From: Bacillota bacterium
Lineage (GTDB): Bacteria > Bacillota > Clostridia > Lachnospirales > Lachnospiraceae
Assembly (NCBI GenBank): GCA_023399455.1
Contig: JAEWPN010000142.1
Coordinates: forward strand, 1-15,470
Direction of reading: 5' to 3'
DNA: 15,470 nt
A program made the translations under genes and the position numbers. Every line of letters begins with the position of its first letter. The stretch's first letter is position 1. Below, piece after piece: positions 1-6,708 of this stretch. The notes under the pieces were generated by a model. That model did no database searches. It saw nothing but the letters and a program-made list of their open reading frames with translations, and was not told the DNA's origin.

Positions 1-66
1 GGGAACATATAGCCATTCCAGTTCCTTCTTTTCTATTATCAGTTTTTCAAAATACTGTTCTGCCAT
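1..66 (-). CDS. Partial CDS, N-terminal 22 residues of an unidentified protein
   Basis: An open frame on the minus strand starts at an ATG at 64-66 and runs off the left edge without a stop. The visible protein begins MAEQYFEKLIIEKKELEW and is amphipathic and charged, suggesting a helix. A GGAG lies 11 nt before the ATG, which is a slightly long but usable ribosome-binding spacing. The start is 22 nt after the stop codon of the pyridoxamine-oxidase-like gene on the same strand, so the two may be co-transcribed. The family cannot be recognised from so few residues. Confidence 0.5.
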   Translation of the reverse strand, partial: MAEQYFEKLIIEKKELEWLYVP

Positions 67-88
67 TTCGTTTCGAGCTCCATATATT

Positions 89-568
89 CTATATTTCAAA
101 GCTTTCAGTCTTTAAGTCACAATAGTATCTGCCGCTATGAGCGGTAAATTTTAAGACACAATAATCAGGGTCTGTTACGCCTCTTTTATAAAACATGGTG
201 TCTCCTTTTTTCCAGAGCATATTTTTTGATTGTTGATCTGTTAAAATTTCCATTTTACCGACTAACATTACACCGATGTACTTTATCAGTCCCTTATGAT
301 AGAAATAGATACAAGAATTGGGATTGTTTTTATATTGTTGGACACGCATGGATGAAGTATTTGTCGAAAAATAAAATTCTTTAAGGCCATTTCTTTTTCT
401 TGGCATTAGCATTGCTTTTACGTTCGGAAAGCTGCCGCTGTCTATGGAAGATATAAAGCTTATCTTTTGCTTATCAATGAATTTTTCTATCTTTTTAATT
501 TGCATATTTATGCCCCATGTCTGTTTTGGAGGACAGGGAATCTGTAGTTGAAAGCTCTTTTCTTTCAA
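89..568 (-). CDS. Pyridoxamine 5'-phosphate oxidase family (split beta-barrel flavin-binding) protein
   Basis: The protein has the layout of small FMN- or heme-binding split-barrel proteins of the PNPOx-like/general stress protein 26 type: an N-terminal helix, a first strand with FISSIDSGSFPNVKAM, then FYFSTNTSSMRVQQYKNNP followed by CIYFYH, a pattern typical of these folds. The exact substrate cannot be read; such proteins are often flavin reductases or stress proteins and are not necessarily pyridoxine oxidases. Two starts compete. A TTG at 566-568 follows a good AAGGGGAAAGG and gives 159 residues. An internal ATG at 503-505 gives 138 residues, starts MQIKKIEKF as many homologues do, but has only a weak GGGG before it. 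The first 21 residues of the long form are not part of the recognisable domain. The gene lies downstream of the GNAT gene on the same strand, with an 87 nt gap. Confidence 0.75.
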   Translation of the reverse strand: MKEKSFQLQIPCPPKQTWGINMQIKKIEKFIDKQKISFISSIDSGSFPNVKAMLMPRKRNGLKEFYFSTNTSSMRVQQYKNNPNSCIYFYHKGLIKYIGVMLVGKMEILTDQQSKNMLWKKGDTMFYKRGVTDPDYCVLKFTAHSGRYYCDLKTESFEI

Positions 569-655
569 CCTTTCCCCTTCATGTTTCTGATTTGTGGATT
601 TGCTGCAACTTCACTTTAGCATATTCGTGAATAAAGTAAAAGCGGAAGATTAAAT

Positions 656-1207
656 TTATGATAGTTTTCGAAATAAAGAAATTAAAGGAAAGAAATCGGA
701 AGATAGATGCTTTTCTCCATAGATATTTCCGATTTCTTTAAATCCGTTATGTATCCAAAAGCTTACACCCTTCAGATTTTTTAGATAGACACCAAGGCCA
801 CAAGCTTTCCATTCTTTTTCCGCAGCCTCTTCCAATAATGATTTTATTGCTGCTGTTCCCAATCCATTTCCTTGAAATTGCTTATCCATGATAAATAAGC
901 CGATCCATAGACATTCTTTGTCTGGATATCCATGATAAATATCCAATAAACCTATAACCTGCCGGTCCTGATCTTCTATTACTTTAAATGAGCAATACTT
1001 ATTATCAGCATCGTCTAAAGGAGGCAGATTAAACTTCCCCTCTAAGCAGTTATGAATATAATCGTCACTGAATGTATGACCCTCGACTTCTTCTTTATCT
1101 TCCCAACTATTGCATATTTGTATCAGTTTGTCTTCGTCCCGTATCGTGGCCTCCCTTATTATGATATTCTCATATTGCCATCGAACGGGTAGTATTTTTC
1201 TGTTCAT
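656..1207 (-). CDS. GNAT family N-acetyltransferase
   Basis: A 183-residue acetyltransferase of the GNAT superfamily, which moves an acetyl group from acetyl-CoA to an amine; the acceptor cannot be deduced. Motif A, the acetyl-CoA pyrophosphate loop, is visible as QFQGNGLG (residues 110-117, Q112-x-x-G115-x-G117). Motif B follows with GVYLKNLKGVSFWIHNGF, in which the aromatic-plus-NGF pattern near 149-156 is typical. The ATG at 1205-1207 is preceded by AGGAGA at 9 nt. A likely promoter lies directly upstream (1241-1269). The last 20-odd codons form one arm of a perfect 13-bp inverted repeat whose other arm is in the GFKEIG codons, so the C-terminal tail may be a recent extension. Confidence 0.88.
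   Translation of the reverse strand: MNRKILPVRWQYENIIIREATIRDEDKLIQICNSWEDKEEVEGHTFSDDYIHNCLEGKFNLPPLDDADNKYCSFKVIEDQDRQVIGLLDIYHGYPDKECLWIGLFIMDKQFQGNGLGTAAIKSLLEEAAEKEWKACGLGVYLKNLKGVSFWIHNGFKEIGNIYGEKHLSSDFFPLISLFRKLS
689..739. repeat. Perfect 13-bp inverted repeat inside the GNAT gene
   Basis: AAAGAAATCGGAA at 689-701 is the exact reverse complement of TTCCGATTTCTTT at 727-739, with 25 nt between. Both arms are in the coding sequence of the acetyltransferase, near its 3' end. The mRNA could form a 13-bp stem. No T-run follows, so it is not an intrinsic terminator. Confidence 0.85.
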
Positions 1208-1240
1208 GATTAGTTGTCTCCTATATCAAAGGATAAGCAT

Positions 1241-1269
1241 ATAATACGACAAAGATATAGTATTGTCTA
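1241..1269 (-). promoter_or_regulatory. Promoter of the GNAT gene
   Basis: On the minus strand TAGACA (1264-1269) and TATTAT (1241-1246) are separated by exactly 17 bp, each differing from the sigma-A consensus at one position. The transcript would start near 1234, about 27 nt ahead of the ATG. Confidence 0.65.
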
Positions 1270-1333
1270 TTAAAAAGCAAACATTTATTTAAAGTGTTTG
1301 ATTAAATTTCTATTTTATATTAATAATCTCCTC

Positions 1334-1367
1334 AAAAAAGAGGATGACCTTAAGGACCATCCTCTTT
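1334..1367 (-). terminator. Intrinsic terminator of the perR-rubrerythrin unit
   Basis: AAAGAGGATG (1337-1346) pairs with CATCCTCTTT (1358-1367); an inner CC/GG pair around TTAA lengthens the stem. Read on the minus strand the stem is followed by six T residues (1334-1339). It lies about 90 nt after the rubrerythrin stop codon. On the plus strand the T-run is only three bases, so it works best for the minus strand. Confidence 0.88.
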
Positions 1368-1405
1368 AAAATCTCTATATTATGCAACTTTAAAACAATT
1401 TCTTA

Positions 1406-1444
1406 TTATCTAATATGTTTCTTTAACAGATTTTCGAACGCTTC
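1406..1444 (-). pseudogene. Remnant of a second rubrerythrin C-terminus
   Basis: Only 10 nt beyond the stop codon of the intact rubrerythrin, in another reading frame, 12 codons read EAFENLLKKHIR and end at a TAA (1406-1408) with another TAA behind it. The intact protein ends [12 protein letters not shown]. Residues match or are conservative at most positions, and several matching codons differ synonymously (GCA/GCG, TTT/TTC, CTT/CTG, CTG/TTA). This is the pattern of a diverged paralogue and not of a fresh duplication. It has no start or ribosome binding site and is too short to be a gene. I infer a scar left when a rubrerythrin gene was replaced by, or recombined with, another copy. Confidence 0.6.
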
Positions 1445-1454
1445 AAAATTCGAT

Positions 1455-1994
1455 TTAGCCAAAGTATCTCTTCAGAAGCCCTTCAAATGCCTTGCCATGT
1501 CTGGCCTCGTCACGAGCCATTTCATGAACAGTATCATGTATTGCATCGAGGTTAGCAGCCTTTGCGCGTTTCGCAAGATCGAATTTGCCTGCGGTTGCTC
1601 CGTTTTCAGCCTCTACTCTCATCTCCAGGTTTTTCTTCGTGGAATCAGTTACTACTTCGCCTAACAATTCAGCAAATTTTGCAGCATGCTCTGCTTCTTC
1701 CCATGCTGCCTTTTCCCAATATAAACCGATTTCAGGATAGCCTTCTCTATGTGCAACTCTTGACATCGCCAAGTACATGCCGACCTCGGAGCATTCTCCC
1801 TTGAAGTTGTCTCTTAAGTCCATTAAAATATCTTCACTAACGCCCTGGGCAACGCCTACTACGTGTTCGGCAGCCCATGTCATAGTGTCGCTCTGCTGAG
1901 TAAATTTGGAAGCTGGTGCATTACAAATAGGGCAATTTTCCGGTGCCGCATCTCCTTCATGAACATAACCACATACTTGACATACAAATTTCAT
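1455..1994 (-). CDS. Reverse rubrerythrin (rubredoxin domain N-terminal, diiron domain C-terminal)
   Basis: A cytoplasmic NADH-linked peroxidase component that reduces H2O2, and possibly oxygen, in anaerobes. The order of domains is reversed relative to classical rubrerythrin. The rubredoxin Fe(SCys)4 site comes first (C5, C8, C21, C24; CQVCGY and CPICNA), followed by a four-helix ferritin-like domain. Candidate diiron ligands are E67/E70 in [10 protein letters not shown]100/H103 in WEEAEH, and E163/H166 in DEARHG. At 179 residues the length matches the reverse rubrerythrins of clostridia, which are known PerR targets. The ATG at 1992-1994 follows AAGGAG at about 9 nt. It lies 93 nt downstream of perR on the same strand, so it is probably co-transcribed; a weaker internal promoter (2045-2073) may add expression. 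Electron donors such as rubredoxin or NADH-rubredoxin reductase are not encoded here. Confidence 0.95.
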   Translation of the reverse strand: MKFVCQVCGYVHEGDAAPENCPICNAPASKFTQQSDTMTWAAEHVVGVAQGVSEDILMDLRDNFKGECSEVGMYLAMSRVAHREGYPEIGLYWEKAAWEEAEHAAKFAELLGEVVTDSTKKNLEMRVEAENGATAGKFDLAKRAKAANLDAIHDTVHEMARDEARHGKAFEGLLKRYFG

Positions 1995-2044
1995 AATTCA
2001 GTTCTCCTTTTTTTCTCCATGTTTTGTTTCTGTTTCAATTGCTT

Positions 2045-2073
2045 ACCATAATCGCCATCGGTAATTTAGTCAA
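2045..2073 (-). promoter_or_regulatory. Possible internal promoter for rubrerythrin
   Basis: Minus-strand TTGACT (2068-2073) and TATGGT (2045-2050) have a 17-bp spacer in the perR-rubrerythrin gap. The -10 matches at only four of six positions. No Per-box-like palindrome was seen beside it. Confidence 0.35.
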
Positions 2074-2087
2074 TCATCCCATAAGAT

Positions 2088-2480
2088 TCATGAAGGATCA
2101 GTCTTGCAGCAGTCACCGCATAAGCCATAAAAATAAGTAACATGGCCCTCGATGTATCCATCAAAATTCTGACGCGCAGACTCGGAAATATGTTCGATGC
2201 TCTCCATCTCCAAATCGATAACGCTCCCGCATCGCTTGCAAATAAAGTGATTGTGGGGAGAGGTGTCCGCGTCAAAATGATCTACGCCGTCGCCCACGCT
2301 AATCTTCCGTATTTCTCCCCGTTCGGTGAGAAGCGTCAGATTGCGGTATACGGTACCTAGACTTATATTAGGATATTGCTGCCGGACATTCATGTATACC
2401 ATGTCCGCAGTGGGGTGATCTTTTCTTGTGCAAAGGAAATCTTTAATGACCTCCCGCTGCCTGCTGTATTTAACTGCCAT
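2088..2480 (-). CDS. perR: PerR-type peroxide-sensing repressor (Fur family)
   Basis: A 130-residue winged-helix metalloregulator. Every residue known to matter in B. subtilis PerR is present at a constant offset of 15: the regulatory iron site H22, D70, H76, H78, D89 (B. subtilis H37, D85, H91, H93, D104) and the structural zinc site C81, C84, C121, C124 (C96, C99, C136, C139). The aspartate at the D104 position, where Fur has glutamate, supports peroxide sensing over iron sensing. The DNA-recognition segment is LGTVYRNLTLL. In this family, H2O2 oxidises the iron-site histidines and releases the repressor from Per boxes. The ATG at 2478-2480 follows GAAGGAG. The N-terminus is shorter than in B. 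subtilis. It heads a unit with rubrerythrin and has a Per-box palindrome in its own promoter, so autoregulation is likely. Confidence 0.93.
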   Translation of the reverse strand: MAVKYSRQREVIKDFLCTRKDHPTADMVYMNVRQQYPNISLGTVYRNLTLLTERGEIRKISVGDGVDHFDADTSPHNHFICKRCGSVIDLEMESIEHISESARQNFDGYIEGHVTYFYGLCGDCCKTDPS

Positions 2481-2498
2481 TTACTACTCCTTCAAAAT

Positions 2499-2513
2499 TA
2501 GTAATGATTACTA
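2499..2513. promoter_or_regulatory. Per box (PerR operator) at the perR promoter
   Basis: TAGTAATGATTACTA is a perfect 7-1-7 palindrome with the geometry of the Per box TTATAATnATTATAA, matching it at 10 of 14 defined bases. It begins 5 bp downstream of the -10 element of the perR promoter, so bound repressor would cover the transcription start. It ends 18 nt before the perR ATG. Confidence 0.75.
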
Positions 2514-2518
2514 TTTTT

Positions 2519-2546
2519 ATTATAACAAAGAAATTTATCATGTCAA
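2519..2546 (-). promoter_or_regulatory. perR promoter
   Basis: Minus-strand TTGACA (2541-2546) and TATAAT (2519-2524) are both exact sigma-A consensus, with a 16-bp spacer. Transcription would start near 2512, within the Per-box palindrome. Confidence 0.85.
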
Positions 2547-2553
2547 GACTATT

Positions 2554-2582
2554 TGATAAATATTATAACTTTAATATTATAA
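2554..2582. promoter_or_regulatory. Candidate second Per box and direct repeat upstream of the perR -35
   Basis: TGATAAATATTATAA (2554-2568) matches the Per-box consensus at 12 of 14 defined bases. The 10-mer AATATTATAA occurs at 2559-2568 and again at 2573-2582, one half-site repeated at 14-bp spacing. The site lies between perR and the divergently transcribed kinase gene. The surroundings are very AT-rich, so chance resemblance is possible. Confidence 0.4.
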
Positions 2583-2667
2583 CACTTAAAAATACTAAAT
2601 AGTGAATTATTTTACAAAGATTTAATAAGTTTCTACCGTTCTTTTTATAATATAAGAGACTATCATG

Positions 2668-2676
2668 TGCTATAAT
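2668..2676 (+). promoter_or_regulatory. Extended -10 promoter of the kinase-regulator unit
   Basis: TGCTATAAT is an extended -10 (TGnTATAAT) facing the kinase gene. No -35 hexamer is visible at 16-18 bp upstream. A second TATAAT at 2646-2651 is an alternative. Use of the extended -10 would give a leader of about 70 nt that contains the hairpin at 2693-2715. Confidence 0.5.
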
Positions 2677-2692
2677 CGTAATAATGATACTA

Positions 2693-2715
2693 GGGGCAAA
2701 ATACCTTTTGACCCC
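2693..2715 (+). other. Leader hairpin upstream of the sensor kinase
   Basis: GGGGCAAAA (2693-2701) pairs with TTTTGACCCC (2706-2715) around a TACC loop, with one bulged A. No T-run follows, so it is not a terminator. The near-copies CGTAATAATGATA (2677-2689) and CGTAATGATA (2721-2730) flank it. It lies between the probable promoter and the AGGGG ribosome binding site (2741-2745). Confidence 0.5.
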
Positions 2716-2753
2716 GACATCGTAATGATAAATAAAATGCAGGGGAAATAACT

Positions 2754-4229
2754 ATGAAGTTTAAGACGAGATTGTTAGTTACGTTTCTTACAATTGTATT
2801 TCTGCCTCTGATGCTGACAGCCTTGGCATTCATAAGTATCGGAGGATATTTGATGAATGCACAGCGGGAAATCGGGATGGTGAACGTCGACTATACGATG
2901 ATGTCAGACCCTGCACAGACCTTCGAGCAGATTTCGGAGAAGGTTTTTAAAGAAGTGAAGCGGCAGATAGCCATAGATGAGGCGAAATTAGAAGATACTG
3001 CTTATCTTAATGATATCAATAAAGGAATAGAAGATAAAGCCTCCTATATTCTTGTCCGTAAGGGCGACCGGCTATATTATGCGGGAAATACGGCAGCGGC
3101 GGATAAGATATTCAACATTCTCCCCGCGTACGGATATGCGAATGAAAGTCATGATGCGGGCTATTATTATAACAGCATGGAAAAGCTGGTAAAGCAGTTG
3201 GATTTTACCTTTTCCGACGGTACGGAGGGAAGCTTTTTTATCATTACCAAGATACACACTCTAATATCAAAACAGCTTTTGATAGATATGTTCATCGCTA
3301 TTATACTGATACTGCTGTTTACCAGCGTAATGCTTACCCGTTGGATTCATATGGGTGTGTTCCTTCCGGTAAACGAACTGAATATGGCGATGAAGAGCAT
3401 TGCCAGCGGCAACCTGGATTATATGCTGAATACGGATAACAAAGGTGAAATAGGGGATTTGTATAAAAATTACGAAGACATGCGGCTGCGTCTGAAGGAG
3501 ACTACGGATGAAAAATTCGAGCATGAGAAGCAGAACAGGGAGTTGATCAGCAATATTTCCCATGATTTGAAGACCCCCATCACTGCGATAAAGGGCTATG
3601 TAGAAGGTATCATGGACGGCGTTGCGGATACTCCTGAGAAAATGGATAAGTACATTAAGACCATTTATAACAAGGCTAATGATATGGATCGTCTGATCAA
3701 CGAGCTGACAGTTTACTCGGGAATCGATTCTAACCGGGTGCCCTATCATTTCCATCGCATCAATGTGGCGGACTACTTTGGGGATTGCATCGAAGAGGTG
3801 GGACTGGATCTTGAATCGAAAAATATCGAACTTAATTATTTTAACTTAGTTTCTCCGGATACGATGATTATTGCGGACCCGGAACAGCTAAAGCGGGTAA
3901 TCAGTAATATCATTGGCAACAGCGTGAAATATCTGGATAAGGAAAAAGGTGTCATCGACATTCACATTTTGGATGAAGTGGATTCTATCCGGATCGAGAT
4001 AGAGGACAACGGAAAAGGTATCGCGGCCAAGGACCTGCCGAACATTTTTGAACGTTTTTACCGTACGGACGCTTCCCGGAATTCCTCAAAAGGCGGGAGC
4101 GGAATCGGCTTATCAATTGTAAAGAAAATCGTGGAAGACCACGGTGGATATATATGGGCAACGAGTAAGGAGAACGAAGGCACGTGCCTGCACTTCGTAT
4201 TCAGAAAGTACCGTGAAGTAAAGGAATAA
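2754..4229 (+). CDS. Two-component sensor histidine kinase
   Basis: A 491-residue membrane kinase. A first membrane segment (about 8-32) and a second (about 177-195) enclose an extracytoplasmic sensor region of roughly 145 residues with no recognised domain. A HAMP linker (about 198-250) follows. The H-box ISHDLKTPITAIKGYVEG carries phosphoacceptor H270. The ATPase domain shows N389 (IIGNSVKYL), the G1 box DNGKG (418-422), the F-box IFERFYR and the G2 box GGSGIGLSI (447-455). The E following the helical pair is missing, as usual for HPK1-type H-D-L kinases. The ATG at 2754 follows AGGGG at 8 nt. It is transcribed divergently from perR and precedes its response regulator by about 50 nt, so the kinase-first order is the reverse of the common arrangement. 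The stimulus is unknown; the family resemblance is to VanS/PhoR-like kinases. Confidence 0.93.
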   Translation: MKFKTRLLVTFLTIVFLPLMLTALAFISIGGYLMNAQREIGMVNVDYTMMSDPAQTFEQISEKVFKEVKRQIAIDEAKLEDTAYLNDINKGIEDKASYILVRKGDRLYYAGNTAAADKIFNILPAYGYANESHDAGYYYNSMEKLVKQLDFTFSDGTEGSFFIITKIHTLISKQLLIDMFIAIILILLFTSVMLTRWIHMGVFLPVNELNMAMKSIASGNLDYMLNTDNKGEIGDLYKNYEDMRLRLKETTDEKFEHEKQNRELISNISHDLKTPITAIKGYVEGIMDGVADTPEKMDKYIKTIYNKANDMDRLINELTVYSGIDSNRVPYHFHRINVADYFGDCIEEVGLDLESKNIELNYFNLVSPDTMIIADPEQLKRVISNIIGNSVKYLDKEKGVIDIHILDEVDSIRIEIEDNGKGIAAKDLPNIFERFYRTDASRNSSKGGSGIGLSIVKKIVEDHGGYIWATSKENEGTCLHFVFRKYREVKE

Positions 4230-4280
4230 CACAGAACCAAAGAGGGAAAGAATAAAACATATAGAAAGGTGTAGTTGAAT

Positions 4281-4970
4281 ATGAGCAAAATTTTGATTGT
4301 AGAAGATGAAGAAGCGATTGCTGACTTAGAAAAAGACTATTTAGAGCTGAGCGACTTCGAAGTGGAAATCGAGCATACGGGAGATAAAGGGCTCGAAAAA
4401 GCCTTGAGCGGAAATTTCGATTTAATTATTCTCGACCTGATGCTTCCAGGAATCGACGGCTTCGAGGTATGCAAGAAAATCAGGGAAGAAAAAAATATTC
4501 CCATCCTTATGGTTTCCGCAAAAAAGGATGATATCGATAAGATAAGAGGACTTGGCCTCGGCGCGGATGACTATATGACAAAGCCTTTCAGCCCCAGCGA
4601 GCTGGTAGCGAGAGTAAAAGCGCACATGGCAAGATATGACAGACTTGTAGGTTCTACGCAGAAGACAAACGATATTGTGGAAATTCGAGGGATACGCATT
4701 GATAAGACGGCAAGAAGGGTTTACATCGACAATGAGGAGAAGACCTTTACGACAAAGGAATTCGATCTGCTCACCTTCTTAGCGGAGAATCCTAACCATG
4801 TATTTACTAAGGAAGAGCTGTTCCGCGAAATATGGGATATGGATTCCATCGGTGACATAGCTACGGTAACTGTCCACATTAAAAAGATTCGCGAGAAAAT
4901 TGAATACGATACGGCAAAGCCTCAGTATATTGAAACAATTTGGGGAGTAGGATACCGCTTTAAGGTGTGA
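4281..4970 (+). CDS. OmpR/PhoB-family response regulator
   Basis: A 229-residue regulator with an N-terminal receiver domain (acidic pocket E8, D9; phosphoacceptor D52 in LIILDLMLPG; conserved K101 in MTKPF) and a C-terminal winged helix with the typical FTTKEFDLLTFLAENPNHVFTK and VGYRFKV ends. ATG at 4281 was chosen because AAAGGTG lies about 10 nt before it; an in-frame TTG at 4275 is too close to that site. It is the partner of the preceding kinase and ends 50 nt before a strong terminator. It probably controls genes outside the window: the 11-bp repeats found near the ABC operon are beside the other regulator and are absent from the promoter of this unit. Confidence 0.93.
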   Translation: MSKILIVEDEEAIADLEKDYLELSDFEVEIEHTGDKGLEKALSGNFDLIILDLMLPGIDGFEVCKKIREEKNIPILMVSAKKDDIDKIRGLGLGADDYMTKPFSPSELVARVKAHMARYDRLVGSTQKTNDIVEIRGIRIDKTARRVYIDNEEKTFTTKEFDLLTFLAENPNHVFTKEELFREIWDMDSIGDIATVTVHIKKIREKIEYDTAKPQYIETIWGVGYRFKV

Positions 4971-5020
4971 TATTTATATCTGAAATTACAAAACATAAAT
5001 AATATATAAGCCATATGAAA

Positions 5021-5078
5021 AGTAATCCCTGCGGGCAAGAAGCATAATTAACTGCTTTTGCTGCGGGGATTGCTTTTT
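5021..5078. terminator. Bidirectional intrinsic terminator between converging units
   Basis: A long, slightly imperfect stem: the left arm starts GTAATCCCTGCGGGCAAG and the right arm ends TGCTGCGGGGATTGC, around a TAATTAAC loop. It is followed by TTTTT on the plus strand and by TTACTTTT on the minus strand. It lies 50 nt after the response regulator stop and 34 nt beyond the end of the converging ABC operon. Confidence 0.85.
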
Positions 5079-5112
5079 ATACTATAGGATTGGGATGTCA
5101 CGATTGTATATT

Positions 5113-5916
5113 CTAAAGACTTCGTCTTTGGAACAGCCCTGCTGCCTTGGCTTTTTTTCGCTTGGTAGCTGCCTGTGATGGCTTTATAAGTGTCACAATT
5201 ATAATTGAAAGCAAAAGCATGGCAGTCAAAGATAATAAGGATAAAGTAAAATTCTCGGGCTCAGAAGTATTCATGAATGTTCCCGTGTCGAACCTCATAA
5301 CTGCCAGCCCTGAAAGGATAGGGTAAAGACTTCGTAGTGTTACATTTTTTATGAACATGGCGCTATAGCCGAATAGAAATGCTACGATAACACCGCCCAT
5401 ATAAATTCCCGGTTTCCTGCTGGTGAATGCGATAATCGGCAGAATGGCGATATAGGTAAAAAGTGATATTCCGAGCATTTGCAAAAAACCGGTAAATAAA
5501 ATTCCGGCATTCAGTCCTGAAAGACCGTACAGCAATCCGATGACCAACGTTACTGTATAACTGTAAAATCCAAACAGTAAACTTAAGATTCCTATGGTCA
5601 GCAGTTTACCGAACAGCAGGCGCTGAAAGCTTACCGGAACAGGAAAAATAATTTTAAGCGTGTTATCTGTGTATTCCCGATTGATAAGATAGCCGCCTAG
5701 CAATGTAAAAATAACAGGCATAAAAATTGTTGCGCTATTCCAAATGGTACTGTTAAAAAGAGCGGAAAAGCCAAAATTCTGTGTTGTGCCCTCCGGCGTG
5801 GCGACTGCCTGCGTGAATACAGACAAAATTGCCGGGAGAGTCATTCCAATAAGGCCTATGAGCAAAATATGATATCTCTTTAATTTTAAAAATTCAGCTT
5901 TTATAATACGAAACAT
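5113..5916 (-). CDS. ABC-2 type permease, lantibiotic-immunity (LanG/CprC-like) subunit
   Basis: A 267-residue membrane protein with about six hydrophobic segments, matching the usual 240-270 residues of LanE/LanG-type permeases. It begins with the typical MFRIIKAEFLKLKRYHI, a cytoplasmic amphipathic start followed by the first membrane span. A polar loop of about residues 36-55 precedes the second span, and the C-terminus is strongly basic (KRKKAKAAGLFQRR). It should pair with the other permease and the ATPase to move a membrane-active peptide out of, or off, the membrane. The ATG at 5914-5916 follows GGGAGG at 8 nt, and the gene starts 18 nt after the preceding permease stop. The exact substrate cannot be told from sequence. 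Confidence 0.85.
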   Translation of the reverse strand: MFRIIKAEFLKLKRYHILLIGLIGMTLPAILSVFTQAVATPEGTTQNFGFSALFNSTIWNSATIFMPVIFTLLGGYLINREYTDNTLKIIFPVPVSFQRLLFGKLLTIGILSLLFGFYSYTVTLVIGLLYGLSGLNAGILFTGFLQMLGISLFTYIAILPIIAFTSRKPGIYMGGVIVAFLFGYSAMFIKNVTLRSLYPILSGLAVMRFDTGTFMNTSEPENFTLSLLSLTAMLLLSIIIVTLIKPSQAATKRKKAKAAGLFQRRSL

Positions 5917-5934
5917 GAAAGATACCTCCCTTCC

Positions 5935-6708
5935 TCAAATTTCTCTGAGCCGATAGATGCGGATCATCAAATAAATACAAACGGCGGCTTCCAATAAAAG
6001 CACACCAAAGCATACAGATGCCGATACAAAATATTGACTGAATCGATTGTAAAATTCCGTCTGGATTTGGCCAGTGGGGGTGTAAAACTGGTACAGCCAC
6101 CGAAAAATCATAGGAACGGGCATAAGGGTTCCGGCATTTATCCCTAAAGGCTGCATCATAATCGCATCGCTAAAATGCATCACATAATTTAGCAAGGTGT
6201 AAAAGAACACGATAATCACCGAGAGAATATAGCTTTTATTAAGCCATACAACCAGCACAATGCAGGGAAGCGCAGCAGCCCACATGAGTATTCCGGATGA
6301 GGCTGTGAGCGTAAGCTGAAAAGCAAAATCAGTCGGCGGGATGTTTTGAGAAACAGCGATTGCCGTGCTTACTGCAAAGCCCATTAACTGAAATGCAACT
6401 GAAAAAATAAGCAAAACCAATAGCTTTACAAGAACCAATTGATTTTTTGATACCGGTATGCAAAGCAGATTTTTCAACGTATCATTGTCCTGCTCGACAA
6501 AAAACAGATTAGCCGCCAAGATAATCAGCAAGGGCATTAAAAGCAAAAAGGCGTTATCCTCTCTTACTCCGGACTGGACACTTGCAAAATTGGAATCTGA
6601 CAGTAATACAGCATTAAAAAGAGGGAAAATGATGGCCGCCAATAGTCCAAATAGAAATATTTTCTTTCTCTTGAATTTCTTCATTTCACTTAAAAGCAGA
6701 TTACGCAA
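5935..6708 (-). CDS. ABC-2 type permease, lantibiotic-immunity (LanE/CprB-like) subunit
   Basis: About 257 residues with six membrane spans. Residues near the N-terminus read SEMKKFKRKKIFLFGLLAA, a basic helix entering the first span. The sequence LLCIPVSKNQLVLVKLLVLL after the second span is the conserved coupling region of this permease type. A TTG at 6706-6708 is taken as start because GGAGG lies 8 nt upstream; a GTG at 6715-6717 would give three more residues but overlaps that GGAGG. Using the TTG, the gene overlaps the ATPase gene by 8 nt, which suggests translational coupling. The function is inferred from the operon and the ATPase. Confidence 0.83.
   Translation of the reverse strand: MRNLLLSEMKKFKRKKIFLFGLLAAIIFPLFNAVLLSDSNFASVQSGVREDNAFLLLMPLLIILAANLFFVEQDNDTLKNLLCIPVSKNQLVLVKLLVLLIFSVAFQLMGFAVSTAIAVSQNIPPTDFAFQLTLTASSGILMWAAALPCIVLVVWLNKSYILSVIIVFFYTLLNYVMHFSDAIMMQPLGINAGTLMPVPMIFRWLYQFYTPTGQIQTEFYNRFSQYFVSASVCFGVLLLEAAVCIYLMIRIYRLREI

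Noticed and set aside
1344..1664. Plus-strand open frame opposite the rubrerythrin gene and its terminator
   Set aside because: It is antisense to a clearly recognised gene, runs through a terminator hairpin and has no ribosome binding site.
3267..3755. 162-codon minus-strand frame within the sensor kinase gene
   Set aside because: It is the antisense shadow of the kinase membrane span and H-box region and resembles no family.
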